From positions 13,596,088-13,660,087 of the forward strand of contig NC_084811.1 of assembly GCF_963583255.1 (NCBI RefSeq): a stretch of 64,000 bases of DNA, given 5' to 3'. Origin of the DNA: Pyrus communis (Eukaryota > Streptophyta > Magnoliopsida > Rosales > Rosaceae). Positions 9,565 through 22,997 of the stretch are shown here, in pieces. How positions within the stretch are numbered: position 1 is the first letter of the stretch; the number at the start of each line of letters is the position of its first letter. The translations under genes and the position numbers were made by a program. The notes under the pieces are model-generated. The model saw nothing but the letters and a program-made list of their open reading frames with translations, had not been told where the DNA came from and made no database searches.

Positions 9565-9797
9565 TGAAGGGAAAACTTTGTCGTTAATGAGTCTGTTTCC
9601 TCAATCACGGGATTGAGTTGAGTGAATTTAGTTTTTAATCTATTTTGTTTTTAAAAAGGAAGAAATATATTGTACGGCTATTAGAGTTCTAAAACACAGC
9701 AGCATATGATATTTCCATTTTTTCTGCAGCTAGAAATTACGATTGGAAAAAGTCCTTTGTTTGCAAAGTTAAATGTAGAGAGAAAGGGCGTGATCTC

Positions 9798-9836
<39 letters not shown>

Positions 9837-10376
9837 CTCGGAACCAACTGTCAAGTGTCACTCTCCCGTGAGAGCAGCTTTGCTTTGCATTTCCTCCTCA
9901 TTCTCCAAAAATAATAAGTAAATGAATCTGTGTTTAATTCAATTCATAGAAAGGGAAAAAGAAATCTGCTTTTTGTTTTTTTTTCGAATCAAACAAATGA
10001 CCATCTCTGATATTTTCAATCTGTTTTGCATCTGATTGGTTGGCCACTGTTGCTTTTACTCGTGTTTTGATATGATAAAACGAGAGAGCCAACCGACTTG
10101 GAACTAGGGAACCAAAAGCTTTCGGTTCATGTGAGTGAAGCTCTGCTTTGATTTTCTTGGTTTTGATTTGGGTTTGTCTTAATTTCTCGGGAAACAAACA
10201 GTGGAAAGGAATTCCCCCTCTGGATTTCGTAAATTTCACTGCTTTTTTGCTTTCTGAGCATTATTATTGTTTGTGATTTGTTCATGCTTCTTAATTACTC
10301 ATCTCTCAATTGCCCAGGACCAGAAACTGATAGAAACTTGAGATCTGGGTCCGATCAGTTTTTGAAGATAAAGAAA
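9565..10376 (+). promoter_or_regulatory. DPE2 upstream region and 5' leader with (CT)n tract
   Basis: This stretch separates the Harbinger end from the DPE2 start codon. A CT dinucleotide run at about 9800-9834 is typical of plant 5' leaders. A possible 5' leader intron runs from a GTGAGT at about 10133 to CCCAG before 10317, which would remove an upstream in-frame ATG at 10278. No clear TATA box was identified, so the transcription start is not assigned. Confidence 0.5.
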
Positions 10377-13300
10377 ATGGTGGAATTGGGATTGTTGTCC
10401 GGAAGCAGCAGCAAGTATGGTAGTAGTAAGCCGGTGAATGTGAGCTTCAGGATACCATATTACACTGAGTGGGGTCAAAGCCTGCTGGTGTGCGGCTCCG
10501 AGCCGGTGCTTGGTTCATGGAATATCAAAAAGGGTCTGCTACTGAGCCCTGTCCACCATGGGAAGGAGCTCATATGGTTTGGGACCATCTCTGTTCCAAA
10601 GGGCTTCAAATGTGACTACACTTACTATGTCGTCGATGAGAAGCGAAACGTTCTGAGATGGGAAATGGGAGAAAAGCGTAAAATATTATTGCCTGAGGGG
10701 ATCCAAGATGGAGAGGCAGTGGAGCTTCATGACCTTTGGCAGGTCTCATTCTTTCTTTCTTTCTCGACCTTTTCGGTTATTAATACTGTTTGTTTACCAT
10801 TAACTTAATAATCCCTTTTACTTTTATTGCCTGATTCTGGTTTTTATTTATTTTTATTTTTATTTTATTATGATTGACACAGTAAGAGTTAGCCATTGGA
10901 TGGTATGTTGGGATATTGGGAATGTTATAGTAATTGCTTTCTTTTTGTGATATGATTCGTTCAGTCGCTGTGCCTGTGATTGAAGAAAGAAAAAGATAGA
11001 ACAAATTCGGAATTTTGCAACATTCCACCAGAAATTGCGATTTCGTAATCTTAGTGTTTTTAGTGTTTGGTTTTCTTTGCTTTCTTTTAATCAAAATTTG
11101 GCATCTAGCCTTTTAAGCTTTAATTAAAAACTTTAGAGATGCCATGTTAGAACTGAGTAGTATTTCTATTTATTTTTAATAATATTATCTTCCACTTAGC
11201 TGCCTTCCTCCAGTTGTTAGAACATAACATGCAGAGTAATGTTAGGTTCATCAACAACTTGATCTAAAAGCTCTGTTCATATCCAGGTGGGTGCTGATTC
11301 ACTTCCTTTTAGAAGTGCCTTCAAAGACGTCATCTTTGGTCCGAAATTGAGTTTGGACATTGAAGTACCTCCCGGAGTCATCCGAAACACATTGGACCAG
11401 GATGGTAATTGTATCCAAATTGAAGATTATGGTTACTGCTCATGTAATATTACATTTTCATATTCTTTTCTTTAGCTAAATCATGTGATATGTGCCTTCC
11501 CATTGACAGATTCTGTTATTGTCCATTTCAAAATCAGCTGTCCAAACATAGAAGAAGAAACAGCGGTAACTGTCCCTTATTCTCTAGTGAATTGTTCATA
11601 CTTATCTGCAACTATACTTGCAAAAAATATATATTTTTTTCAATCAAAGTGGGGTTACTACCTGAAAGATATCCAAGCTTGATTATTGCAGTTTTTTTTA
11701 TTTTTGGTCAATACTGTTGCAGATATTTATTATTGGTAACACCTCAAAGTTGGGACAGTGGAATGTTCAGAATGGGCTTAAACTAAGCTACGCTGGTGAA
11801 TCAATTTGGCATGCTGACTGTGTTTTGCCGAAGAGTGATTTCCCTATAAGATATCCTTGTCAAGGCTTTATCTTGGACAATTTGACCTTGCCCTTGTCAT
11901 TAAATTTTAATGTGTTATGGTTATTGTTAGACCATCCCTCTCTTTCTTCCTTGACAGATGGTCCACATATAAGTATTGCAAATATGGCAACGCAGGAAAC
12001 TTTTCTCCAGAAAATGGTCCAAACCGTGACCTTGTTCTTGACTCCTCAAAAACTCAGCTGAGATACATTTTTCTTTCAGATGGCATGATGCGAGTAAGCT
12101 AGTGAACTCCTACTTACCCTGAATTATGATTAAGTAAACATTCAGTTGCATAATGGAGAAAATATATAAGCACATGCTGTAGCGTAAGTGTTCCTCTGTG
12201 TTGATCATTGTTTTTTGGATTGATGATGTTAGGAAATGCCTTGGCGGGGTGCTGGTGTTGCAATCCCAATGTTTTCTGTTAGATCAGAAAATGATCTTGG
12301 AGTTGGAGAGTTTCTTGACCTGAAATTAGTTGTTGACTGGGCTGCAGATTCTGGCTTTCATTTGGTTCAGCTTTTACCTATTAATGATACATCAGTGCAT
12401 GGAATGTGGTGGGATTCATACCCCTACAGGTATGTTGACACCTCATTATCATATTACTATAACGTTTTTGTCTTCCTTGATGCCATTGGCTATTTATAAA
12501 AGCTAAATCAAAGTTTGATGCATAAAACTGGCTTGAAATTTTGTAGGGAGACAATTTCGGTTGTTTGCCACTTTTAGCTGGATAATATGTGCATTCTTAA
12601 GTTCCTATGTCTCTGATTATTATCTAAACATTAAATCCAATACAATAAATGGGAAAAGCTTTCTTGTTGTATTGAATAGCAATTGCCTTGGAAAAGTAAC
12701 TTCCATCTGGTGGTTTCATCTTCTCTAGCTCCCTGAACGGTACACCAATGTGATCTATGGAAGGGAGGGTGGATAATTGGAAAAATGGATGGGGAAATTA
12801 CATGGGAAGAGTAAGGCAATCAGGGAAGGATGTTATTATCTCTTTTCTTGGTTGGCATTAAGAAAGGAGAAGTGGTAAGGAAAGGGAAAAAGAGTGTAGA
12901 TATAAGTTAGCCGGTATACCTGGTTTCAAGTGGGGTTTGTTGGAGGATAAGAAGGATCAAGAACAAATTGAGACGACTCTTCACCTTACCTTTCCACTTT
13001 GAACTCCCTCCCAACCAAAAAATGAAGACGCTCTCATTTCTCCCCCACCTTCCCCTCGTCCGTGATCCTTCTCTCTCCCTCCAGTCCAATAGAGTACAAA
13101 ACTACCCTTTTTATCTTCATATTTTTTCGATTACAAAACCACCTTGTTGTATTCTGTTCATTGTTCGCTGACTAAAATGCACATCAAAATTGCATTGTTT
13201 TTTTCTATGATACTTATGTTATTATTTTGAAAGTTTCATCTCATTCAAAGTTTGGCTTTCATTTCTTCATCATGCAGCTCACTTTCTGTATTTGCATTGC

Positions 13301-16300
13301 ATCCTTTATACCTGAGAGTACAGGAACTTTCAGAAAGTATGTCTTCGGATATCAAGGTGATCTTTATAAATCTTTTTTTCACTTGTATAATAAGAAAAAC
13401 TTGAGTAATTATTATGCTTTCCTTTGAAGGATGCTAAATTGTCACTTGATTCCTGATTTTTTCCTTCGTTTTTTCATTATTATCACTTGATTCCTGATTT
13501 TTTTCCTTCGTTTTCTTTCTTATAGCTCGAGATTGAGAAGGCAAAAGAACAATTGAATGGAAAGGTAGTTCCTTAAAAGATTATATTTATTTCTTGCATA
13601 TCATTACATCACATTAATGAGTTTACTATCCTAACTATGAATGACTAGTACATTAGTAGGCAAGCTGGACCAGACTTCGAAATTTGAAAAACATTTCGTG
13701 CAAGAGGCCTTCTGTTCATTAGTGATGGTATTATCTTTGAACAAGTAGGGGAAGGTGCAAGTTTGGCACAAAATAATTACAATTCAACTATTAAGAGGCT
13801 TGTTTTCCTGAACGTCTATTAAGAGGCTTATTTTGATTGACAACCACTACAAGATAAACCATTTTTTATTTTTCCTATTTTTTTGATTTTTTTATTTATT
13901 AATAACTTTTTATAGTTTCTTGTATTCTTTCTAAACAATTTGTGAGGCTTATTTTGATTGACAAGCACTACAAGATAAACCATTTTTTATTTTTCTTTTT
14001 ATTTTTCCTATTTTTTCGATTTTTATTTATTAATTTAATAACTTTTTATAGTTTCTTTTATTGTTTCTAAACAATTTGCGGGTCCATCTACTGGCATGTC
14101 AATACCTCTTGATGACAAGTCTGAAGGTATAATCTATCCTCAAACAAAAGTTTGTATATGAAAAATGTCAAGAAAAAAACTATAGGTAGTAAAGGCTGAA
14201 AACGGTTAAACTTCCAGATAGCAAAATGGAAATAACCCTATTACAGACCACAAGATTTTAGGATGGGCAGGAGACCCAGTTTTGAATCATAGCTTGTTTC
14301 AAACAGAGTCAAACGCATTTTATGAGGTTTTAGGAAACCCTAGCCAACTCTGACCCATTGAAGGTATCTGCACTAGTCATAAAAGCAGAATAAGGCAGAA
14401 TCCTTGTTCTGTGTCTTTTCATCCAATGGAAGAAAGACATGAGATGAGAACCTGATTAAGAAGAGAAATGACACGAGATCTGGGCAAGAAGATTAATGGA
14501 ACCTATGGAACAGTAACAAAAAAGAAATATGTTTTCTTGTTTTTTTATTTTTCCTTTTTATGGTCAAAAAAGGGTAAGGGTGACAGTGGTTTAGGTCTCA
14601 AGCGTTACCCTACTACCATGTTTAAAAAGAGAAACACTTGGATTTCAATTTCGAATGGAAGTACTACATTTTTTTATAGAGTTCCAGGACATAAATTCCT
14701 TTAGTAATCAACTCTATAAATTATACCATAATTTTGGATAGATGCCTGATAATCAACTATTAACCTTAATTCCTAATATTCATTATGTGTCACTGATACC
14801 TTGCAAGCCAGTTTCCAGAGGATCAGTTGTACCCACTGATTTAATATGATCTCTAGTTGCAGGAGGTTCTGCCTAGCTAATTTCAAGGTGCAGGTGGTCT
14901 GTACTAATCTGTTTTTATGTGTCTGCATTTGTCTGCCTCACCACGTGCTGGATGTGGCTCCATGTCATGTGAAGGAGAGTGTTTGGTTGATATACATTGT
15001 TTACGTATTTCCCAACGCCTTAAGCTCTTATGGTTTGGTGTCTTACGGAAACATGGGTCTACGTTTCCAAACATTATTACATCAAAGTGGAAAAACCTAT
15101 ACTGCACCAAACATGGGACCATGTAGTAGCAATGCAGTCCAGGCTAAAGTAAAATCCATTTATTGTTCTAAACTAGACCTTTGTCTGATGTAAGACAACG
15201 ATCACAAATTCTTATTCGAAGAATAAGTTTTTCATCCAAATTGTGTAGGGTCCACTCTGGACATGAGAATCATAAAAGATTATCTAATGATGACAAACAA
15301 ATTGTTATTTATTCATTATTTCCTTTCTTTTATGTTTTTCTTTTTGCCACTAAATGTTATCCTTTGTTCTGAAAATGAAAAGATGACGTTCTTATGTATT
15401 GGAGTGTGAATATTTTAGATATAATCAGGTTACTTCAAAAATAGCACACGACTGTTGAGCACTATCTGTTTCACCCTAAGGTTGGAAATCTTTGGTAGTT
15501 CTGTTTGTTCTTGATGACATGAAAATATTATTAACAAATTTCATGGACATAAGTATGATGGTCTCTAAATAACGCTAAGTATACAAAGTGATTTTGAAAT
15601 TAACATATTTTGGTTTGCATCTTTGTAGGATGTTGATTATGAGGCTACCTTGACTACCAAACTTGCTATTGCGAATAAAGTATTTGCTCAAGAGAAGGAT
15701 TTGATTCTTAACTCCAGTTCCTTCGAGAAATTTTTTTCTGAGAATCAGGTTACATAGTTTAACTCTTCTTCTTGCTATTATAATAATATTTGCATATTGT
15801 AGAAGTTTTCGGCTTCCCTTTTCAACTTGAAGTGCTAAGATTTTCTCTATTGATCATTGGTTATAGGATTGGCTAAAACCCTATGCTGCCTTCTGTTTTT
15901 TACGGGACTTCTTTGAAACATCAGATCACAGTCAATGGGGTCGGTTTTCTCATTTTTCAAAAGAAAAGGTGATCACCCTTCTTTGTGTGGACTTTTTTTT
16001 TTTCCTTTGTCAACTGTGTGGTACTTCCTTTCATATATATTGCTAATTAGTTCAAAATTTGAGTTCTGATTATATAGATATTATAATATTAAAGCTCTCA
16101 CGTTCGGCTTTCTCTTTCTGACAGCTAGAGAAACTCGTCTCCAAAGACAGCTGTCACTATGACATAATCTGCTTCCATTATTATATCCAATTTCATTTGT
16201 ATGGACAAGTAAGTAGTATTTATTCTAACTACTAGCAACATCTGCACGTTCTGTTATTATATCCAATTTCACTGTGGCATCCATTGTTGATTTCTTTGGT

Positions 16301-19300
16301 GATTTCATGAACGGCAGCTGTCAGAAGCTGCAGATTATGCAAGAAGGAAAGGTGTAATATTGAAAGGAGATCTACCTATTGGTGTTGACAGAAACAGTGT
16401 GGATACCTGGGTCAATCCAAATTTGTTCCGCATGAACACATCCACTGGAGCTCCTCCAGATTATTTTGATAAAAATGGGCAGAATTGGGGTTTCCCTACC
16501 TACAATTGGGAGGAGATGTCGAAAGACAACTATGCATGGTGGCGTGCTCGTTTGACACAGGTTTTTCTTGCTAGATTTCCCTATTATTCCTTCTTTATTG
16601 TACCTTTGTTTGTTGCTTGCATTTTAGATAAATATCTTTCTATGCTTATATGACAGATGGCAAAATACTTTACCGCTTACAGAATTGATCACATTTTGGG
16701 TTTCTTTCGTATCTGGGAGCTCCCAGAACATGCCATGACTGGGCTTGTTGGGAAATTTCGACCTTCCATTCCACTAAGTCAGGTAGACTTGTTAGTCAAA
16801 TATCATTTGGCAAGATGAGACAATGGCTACAACATTGTGACTTGTTATCAAGTATTAATTTTTCTTCATTTTCAAAGTTAGTTCACAAAAATTAATCCTT
16901 CTGTTGTAGGAGGAACTTGAAAGAGAGGGCATATGGGATTTTGATCGCTTGAGTCGCCCATATATTCTGCAGGAATATTTACAGGTAACCAAGTCTTCCT
17001 AGTCATCTATAATTTACTTCTCCTAATGTATTATCAACTTATTACAGATTTGCAGCTGAACTATGATGATTTTATCGTACTTTTGTAAGCTTTGTTGTCT
17101 TTTATTCTTGTCTTTATTGATCCCTTTTGTGTTCTATAAATTTTACTTTCTTGTTTCAGGATAAATTTGGAGCTTCATGGACTTTTATTGCCTCAAATTT
17201 TCTAAATGAATATCAGAAGAACCACTATGAGGTGAAAATTATTGGTTAATCTTGGAGATTTTTATCTGCTTTTTCATTAATAACCATTAATCACTCACTA
17301 ATGATCTTGGATGAGATTTCTTCCCTATTCTGAACTTTATATGCGCTGTAGATGCACCTGAAGAAATATGGACAACTTCATTGATATTGTTGATAAAGAA
17401 TGTTTGATTACCTCTATTCCCAAATTTGAAGTTGTTAGGATGTAGGCTAACAATACTTTTATATTCTAACACTCGTCACATGCGCCTCTCTCCACCATTA
17501 GAGCTTAAACTTATGGAATTGAATTTATAGTGGGAGTGTGCTATTGTAGGGATTCCAACTCATGACCTCTTGCCTTGATGTCATGATAAAGTTTGTTCTT
17601 TTACCACTTCTGCTAAAAGCTTAAACTGTTGGGATGTGGGGCAGTAATTATGTTCATTCTATTGTACAGCTACATTTTGAAAGCATTGACATTTGGGCTG
17701 GTTAAAAAGTTACTTTTAAACAATTTGAACCATATATAAACTTCAGGCTGTGAAATCCAACACTCCTACTTCAGTCTTCTGTATGATCATTACTTCTAGT
17801 ATTTTTCTTCAGTGTCCATTACTTCTTGTATTTTATGTTGTAGTCGACCACGGAATTAAACTTTGTATTCAAGAACATTTTTTCTTTCCCATTCTTGATT
17901 ATCAGTTTAAGGAGGACTGCAACACTCAGAAAAAAATTGCTTCCAAGCTGAAGTCATTCGCAGAAAGGTCTCTGTTGCAGGATGAAGACAAGATACGGCA
18001 TGAACTCTTTGATCTTATACAGGTAGTTTTCCTATCAAAGAGTTTCACACTGTTAATTCTAGACTGATGTTCCCTTGATCTTATACAGGTAGCAAGTGCT
18101 AATAATACAAGGCCAGTGACTTACTATGCCAATGCTATGTCAGCATTATCAGTTAGGCTTGTTATTAGTCAGTTAAGTTGAGTTAACATAATTACAGTGG
18201 ATGAATGAACACAATTCTGATGTACTTCTCAGAACTTTTAGGGTCTGTAAGTGTTGCAAACCTGTTTCTAGAAAATGATTCTGCAAAATGAAAACAAGAA
18301 AACTGGATTCTTCTAGACATATGCTAGAAGCTTTTCGTGCGTTTCCCAAGTATTTTAAAGGGATTGCCACTGGTACTGCTGTTCGTTGGTTAATATTTTA
18401 TGTAATTGTTATTGCAGAACATAGTTCTCATAAGAGATACAGAAAATCCAAGGAATTTCTATCCTCGTTTCAATCTTGAAGATACTCCAAGTTTTAATGA
18501 TTTGGACGACCACAGGTACTTCAAAAAGTTTCTGGTTTGGGAACATGAGATTAGGCTTATTTGGTCATATTATCTTGATGGAGAAGAATTTGGTAGGAGA
18601 ACCATTTTTTAAAATCAAGTCATTTGGTTTTCTTCTGCTCATTGTTACAAAAGAGTTCCCCCCTCTCAACTCTTTTTGGTTTGTACTGATTTACTTCCAT
18701 CATATATATTTTCTTATCAGTTTTTGTGTGATACAGCAAAAACGTATTGAAAAGATTATACTATGATTACTACTTCCACCGGCAAGAAAATCTTTGGCGG
18801 GAGAATGCTTTGAAAACGTTACCTGCTCTGCTTAACTCATCAGATATGCTCGCCTGTGGGGAAGATCTGGGGCTTATTCCTTCTTGTGTTCATCCTGTAT
18901 GTTTGCTCAGCCCTTCCCAACCCACACAACCACTATAAACTTCAGCGTGATTTCGTTGGTTGTTGGCCCTCTTTGTTTTTATTGATTTCTTATTTTGTGA
19001 TTGGTTTTTGGATGCAGGTGATGCAAGAACTAGGATTAATAGGTTTACGCATTCAGCGCATGCCCAGTGAACCTGATTTGGAGTTTGGTATTCCTTCTCA
19101 ATATGGCTATATGACGGTAAGATAATGAGTCATATTTATCGCCTTCATAATGATGGAGATCATGCTTCAACGATTTGCTTCCTAAGGATTAAGTTCCTAG
19201 AAATGCCACTCAGAAAATCATCTCTTGAAAGAGTGAATGGGGAACAAATTAACTTGATCCTGTTGTAGTTTTTGTAAAAAATTTAAACCTATAGAAAGCT

Positions 19301-20296
19301 TGGAATTTCTGTTATTTCTGTATAAAGCATAAGTTTATTGAGATTTTGTATAAAGAAAATTTGGTCACATGGCTCAAGATCTCAACTTCGATTGAAATGT
19401 TGTTAATTCATATAACTGCATTTAGGTATGTGCTCCGTCATGCCATGACTGCTCAACCTTGCGTGCTTGGTGGGAAGAAGATGACGAAAGAAGGCAGCGA
19501 TATTTTAAGAATGTGGTGGGGTCTGACATGTCACCACCTGCTCGATGTGTTCCAGAGATTGCACATTTCATCTTAAGGCAACATGTTGAAGCTCCATCAA
19601 TGTGGGCCATTTTTCCGCTTCAGGTACTGTGCTGGAGATTTTAATGTGTCTTTTGTGTGTTCTCAATTGGAGTTTGATACACCTTCGAAAGCACAACGCA
19701 AGACATTTTGAAATTTTGGCTCCTCCATAACAAGTCATACCATATAATACTACAGTATACAATGGTATGTTAATTCTTTTGGATCCTTCCTCATGAGTTC
19801 TGCACTCGATAGGATTTGTTAGCGTTGAAAGAAGAATACACAACACGCCCTGCAAAAGAGGAGACGATCAATGACCCCACAAATCCCAAACACTATTGGA
19901 GATACCGTATGTGAAGATATGTTTTCAAGATTCAATTTGCCACTAAGTTGGCCTTGCCTTTTCTTTTCGATGTTTATATTTTGGATGTTCACTTGTTTCA
20001 GAGATGACAAAATGCATCTTGAATTTATGGTTTCAATTCCGTATATTGCGTTCTCAGGTGTACATGTGACAATGGAGGCTTTGATCAAGGATAATGAACT
20101 CATATCGACCATCAAGGATCTTGTCCGTTCGAGTGGAAGATCATATCCGGCAGTACAAGCTGAAAAACAACCTAGTCAGGAATCAGCAGCAGTTGCAGGT
20201 ACAGAGAAGCAGAAAATGTCCAGCAGCAAAGATAAGGTTCATCCGGCAGCGTCATTGAATGGAGTTCCACAGAAGGAGATCGTGGCTGTTCGCTGA
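10377..20296 (+). CDS. DPE2: 4-alpha-glucanotransferase DPE2 (disproportionating enzyme 2), 22 coding exons, intact
   Basis: Cytosolic GH77 enzyme that moves glucosyl units from maltose to heteroglycan and releases glucose during night-time starch breakdown. Exons: 10377-10742, 11287-11404, 11510-11565, 11723-11850, 11967-12093, 12233-12429, 13278-13356, 13526-13564, 15629-15748, 15867-15968, 16125-16208, 16318-16560, 16657-16782, 16910-16984, 17160-17231, 17906-18022, 18418-18515, 18737-18896, 19018-19116, 19426-19623, 19813-19906, 20058-20296. They sum to 2937 nt (978 aa), all in phase. Two starch-binding CBM20 domains occupy about residues 14-120 and 165-275 (WGQSLLVCGSEPVLGSWN; IFIIGNTSKLGQWNVQNG). 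The GH77 barrel follows, with an insertion near 350-440. Visible catalytic residues: Asp564 (YRIDHILGF), Glu758 (CGEDLGLIP) and Asp810 (SCHDCSTLRAWW), plus GDLPIGVDRNSVDTW. There is no transit peptide, as expected. The ATG at 10377 fits family length. All introns are GT-AG except intron 4, which is AT-AC. Confidence 0.96.
11851..11966 (+). other. AT-AC U12-type (minor spliceosome) intron 4 of DPE2
   Basis: The 116-nt intron begins ATATCCTT at 11851, the U12 5' splice-site consensus. It contains TTCCTTGAC at 11947-11955, the U12 branch-site consensus with the branch A at 11954, and ends GTCCAC at 11966, 12 nt after that A. Joining AG|A restores Arg and continues PIRYKYCKYG in frame. The obvious U2 alternative (TTGACAG at 11951-11957) breaks the frame. 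The assignment rests on the motifs and the protein join; no transcript was available. Confidence 0.88.
13823..14082. repeat. Tandem duplication (about 121 bp period) in DPE2 intron 8
   Basis: GAGGCTTATTTTGATTGACA begins at 13823 and again at 13944. Both copies continue through CACTACAAGATAAACCATTT to TTTCTAAACAATTTG with small indels. The 2.06-kb intron (13565-15628) otherwise holds no recognised element. Confidence 0.7.
18009..18092 (+). repeat. Duplicated splice-donor segment at DPE2 exon 16
   Basis: The 18-mer TTGATCTTATACAGGTAG, spanning the exon 16 donor (18009-18026), is repeated exactly at 18075-18092 in the intron. The second copy is a potential decoy donor. Using it would read through a TGA at about 18065 in the coding frame. 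Confidence 0.8.
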
Positions 20297-20440
20297 TGGT
20301 GTTCGTGTAATGTGAAGGAGCTTAGTTAATAAGCAGAAAATAAGCCGACTGTCAATAAGAATCTGCATAGTGTGCTTGTTGAAGTCTAGTTCTCTTTCCA
20401 CGACCATCCAAAACCTTTTAACAATAAATAATGGAATAAA
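20297..20440 (+). terminator. DPE2 3' UTR with AATAAA polyadenylation signal
   Basis: After the TGA ending at 20296 the sequence has AATAAA at about 20423-20428 and a second A-rich copy shortly after, a plausible cleavage region. This is inferred from motif and distance only. Confidence 0.45.
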
Positions 20441-22997
20441 AAATAATGGCAGTACTAATGTGTTGAACTATCAATACCCTATGAAATAGATTGGCTGGCT
20501 GGCTTAACAATGCTCTCTATTTTGGCCGGTTGTTGATTTTTTTCTCTTTTTTTTTTTTGGGGAAGTTATTGACACTTTAAAATGTTATTAAGCATCATTT
20601 TATATATAAAATTCTCTTGTATTTGGATAAATAATAACTATTTTGGAGTATCCATAATTGCCTTTTTTTTCTTTCCAAATCACAAAAGTTACTTTCAATA
20701 ACATAATGTATGTTGGGTTTTTTTATTAACACCTCACATGTTGAATACACTCCATATAAAAATGTAATACTAAACAATTTGTAACTCTAATATGAAATGA
20801 CTATTTGAACCCTCATAGCTGCTCTTACTCTCAATTGTAGAATTAAACCCTAAAAACACAAACAAGTTGATGAAAATATATCTTTTGATGAACGGAACAA
20901 AAAATCGAGTTCTGCTCCTCGTTCATTCATTGGTTTTCACATTCAAGAAATTATTTAAATAATGGAATAAAAATTTGACTTTTTGCAAAGCCGTGCTCTA
21001 ATTGGAATCCAAGAAATAGGAAGAAAACTAGAGAATGTTGAAAATTTTAAGATGTAATTAAATGTAATATTCTCGTGGCTGTTTAATGATGAAGAAATTC
21101 AATGTTTTTTGGGTTGGTTGGAACTGACATGACTTTAGAAGAACAGTTCCTACCATTTGTCCATTAGGCTTCTTAGAATCCAACATGATTATTCAAGAAA
21201 ATTTGACGGATGTTTATATATCAAACGGCAAGATGGAGATTTTATACAACAACTTAATTCATCTTTCTTGTCTTTAAAATGTGGATTATTCTTTTATTTG
21301 AAAGAGATGAAGAGTTTGATGTGTGGTTAATTAGTTGATGATTGTGGGGTGTGTGAGATGTGAGATGTGGGGTGTATGATATTTGAGGTGTAAGGTGTGA
21401 GGGTAGTATTAGAAAATACGTGGGATGTGTTAAGAAAAATTTTAATTTAAAGGGTAAATGAAGGGTGTTAATAAAACAAGCTATGTATGTTTGGTCATTG
21501 GGTTTTTAATTTAGCCAGTTTGGTTACTGTGTTTTACAAGGTTTGCAATTTTGGCGTTGACTTTATGTTATAAATATGTTAAAATATTAATAACGCTACG
21601 TCGTCTTTCACTACGATGACATTCTTGCTTCACGACTTTTCTCCATAGGGACCAGTCACTTATAATCCACACCTCAATTGTAGGTTAGAAAAGGAAAGCT
21701 AATATAATACTGCAGCTCTGCGGGAAATCCTTCTCTATACAAGTTCTTGGAAGAGGCTTTAGAACATAACTTCGAAAATAACTTAATTAGCTTAATTCGA
21801 ATAAGATCCAATTACTTTTCAGACACTTCAATCCTTCACATGCGAATTTTTTATTTTTTTTTATTTTTTTTATTTGCTTCTAAACCACTTAATCATGCAT
21901 GTAGGTCTTTTAAGTCTCACTTACCATCCTAAACGTGAGATTGTGACTTAGTTACGGTAGAATAATGATCATCGGTTGAGCTTGATCTTCGATAGCTTGA
22001 GTAGAACCAATCGTAACATCTAATTGCTTGAGTAGAACGAATCCTAACATCTAATAGCTTGAGTAAAACCAATCCTAATAACTAAAACTCAACTTATACA
22101 GAAAAGGTTTAGGCTAGGAAAATGCCAATTACAATCAATATGCACTAACAATATGTAGCTATTCAAAATTTTAAAAATTAATTGAACAGTTTAAACATAA
22201 TTTAAAACGAAAGAGTCGGGAATCAAGCCTTCCCGGCTGTCTTCCCCACCGAAGTCCTAATCCCATGGATGTTCATTTGGTACAATGGTTTCCTCTTCAC
22301 ACACCAATTGAAAGGTTATAATACCCTCAAGTAGGAGTGGGCACTTGGAACCGAACACCGAATTTGAAACACGAACTAAATCGGATCGCACCGAACAATT
22401 CGGTGTTGCAGTTTTTGAAATGGTTTCGGTTTGAAACCTAACCGAAGTGAAGGAAAACGGTTTGGTTTCCGTTTTGACCTTTTGAAACCACACCAAAATC
22501 GAACCGCATCGCAAGATAAACAAGTGAAGTACTTATGTATATTATGCTCTCTTTTTTGTAAGCACGATAAACATAATGGCAACAAAGGTAGCGCCAAACC
22601 CAACAATTGGTTAGTGTTTCAGTGAAGAGATAACAGGATGAACAAGAATTCGTTCAAGAAAACAGAACTCTGCGAAGCACCAAGTCCTGCTAATTATGAC
22701 TGTACAACAACAATTGCAATGCTTTCAACATATAATTAAATGACGTTAACTCAGGACTGAGACTACCCTTTTGTCGATTTATAACTCTCTTTTTCGTATG
22801 TGGTGGCCTAGTATTTAGGGTAGATATTTTTCCTGAAAATCTCACAACTAAACAAAAAAATTCCGATCCTATGCCGAAAAATTTCCAAACCAATAATACT
22901 TTTCAGGACTCCATACCGAATTGATCCCGAACCTTTTGGTATAGGATTCGGAATTACATATTCAATGGTTCGGGAATCCCAAATTGCCAAACCAAAC
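20441..22997. other. Intergenic DNA between DPE2 and the retrotransposon nest
   Basis: No gene found. 21300-21420 is a TG/GTGTGAGATGTG-rich low-complexity strip. 22340-22510 and 22850-23000 are CCGAACC/GGTTTCGGTTT-type sequence, an imperfect repeat frequent between plant genes. Frames across it have no recognisable domain. Confidence 0.5.

Noticed and set aside
10278..10376. Upstream in-frame ATG (33-codon N-terminal extension of DPE2)
   Set aside because: The extension crosses a likely 5' leader splice acceptor and is not typical of the family, which starts near MVELG and has no transit peptide.
11951..11957. TTGACAG as an ordinary U2 acceptor for DPE2 exon 5
   Set aside because: No matching GT donor restores the frame; the AT-AC U12 sites do, and the bases form the U12 branch site.
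14846..15193. Frames of 60-115 codons in DPE2 intron 8
   Set aside because: They overlap on both strands, lie inside an intron and show no domain or consistent codon usage.
22257..22990. Minus-strand frames upstream of solo LTR B
   Set aside because: They follow CCGAACC/GGTTTCGG low-complexity sequence with no recognisable protein family.
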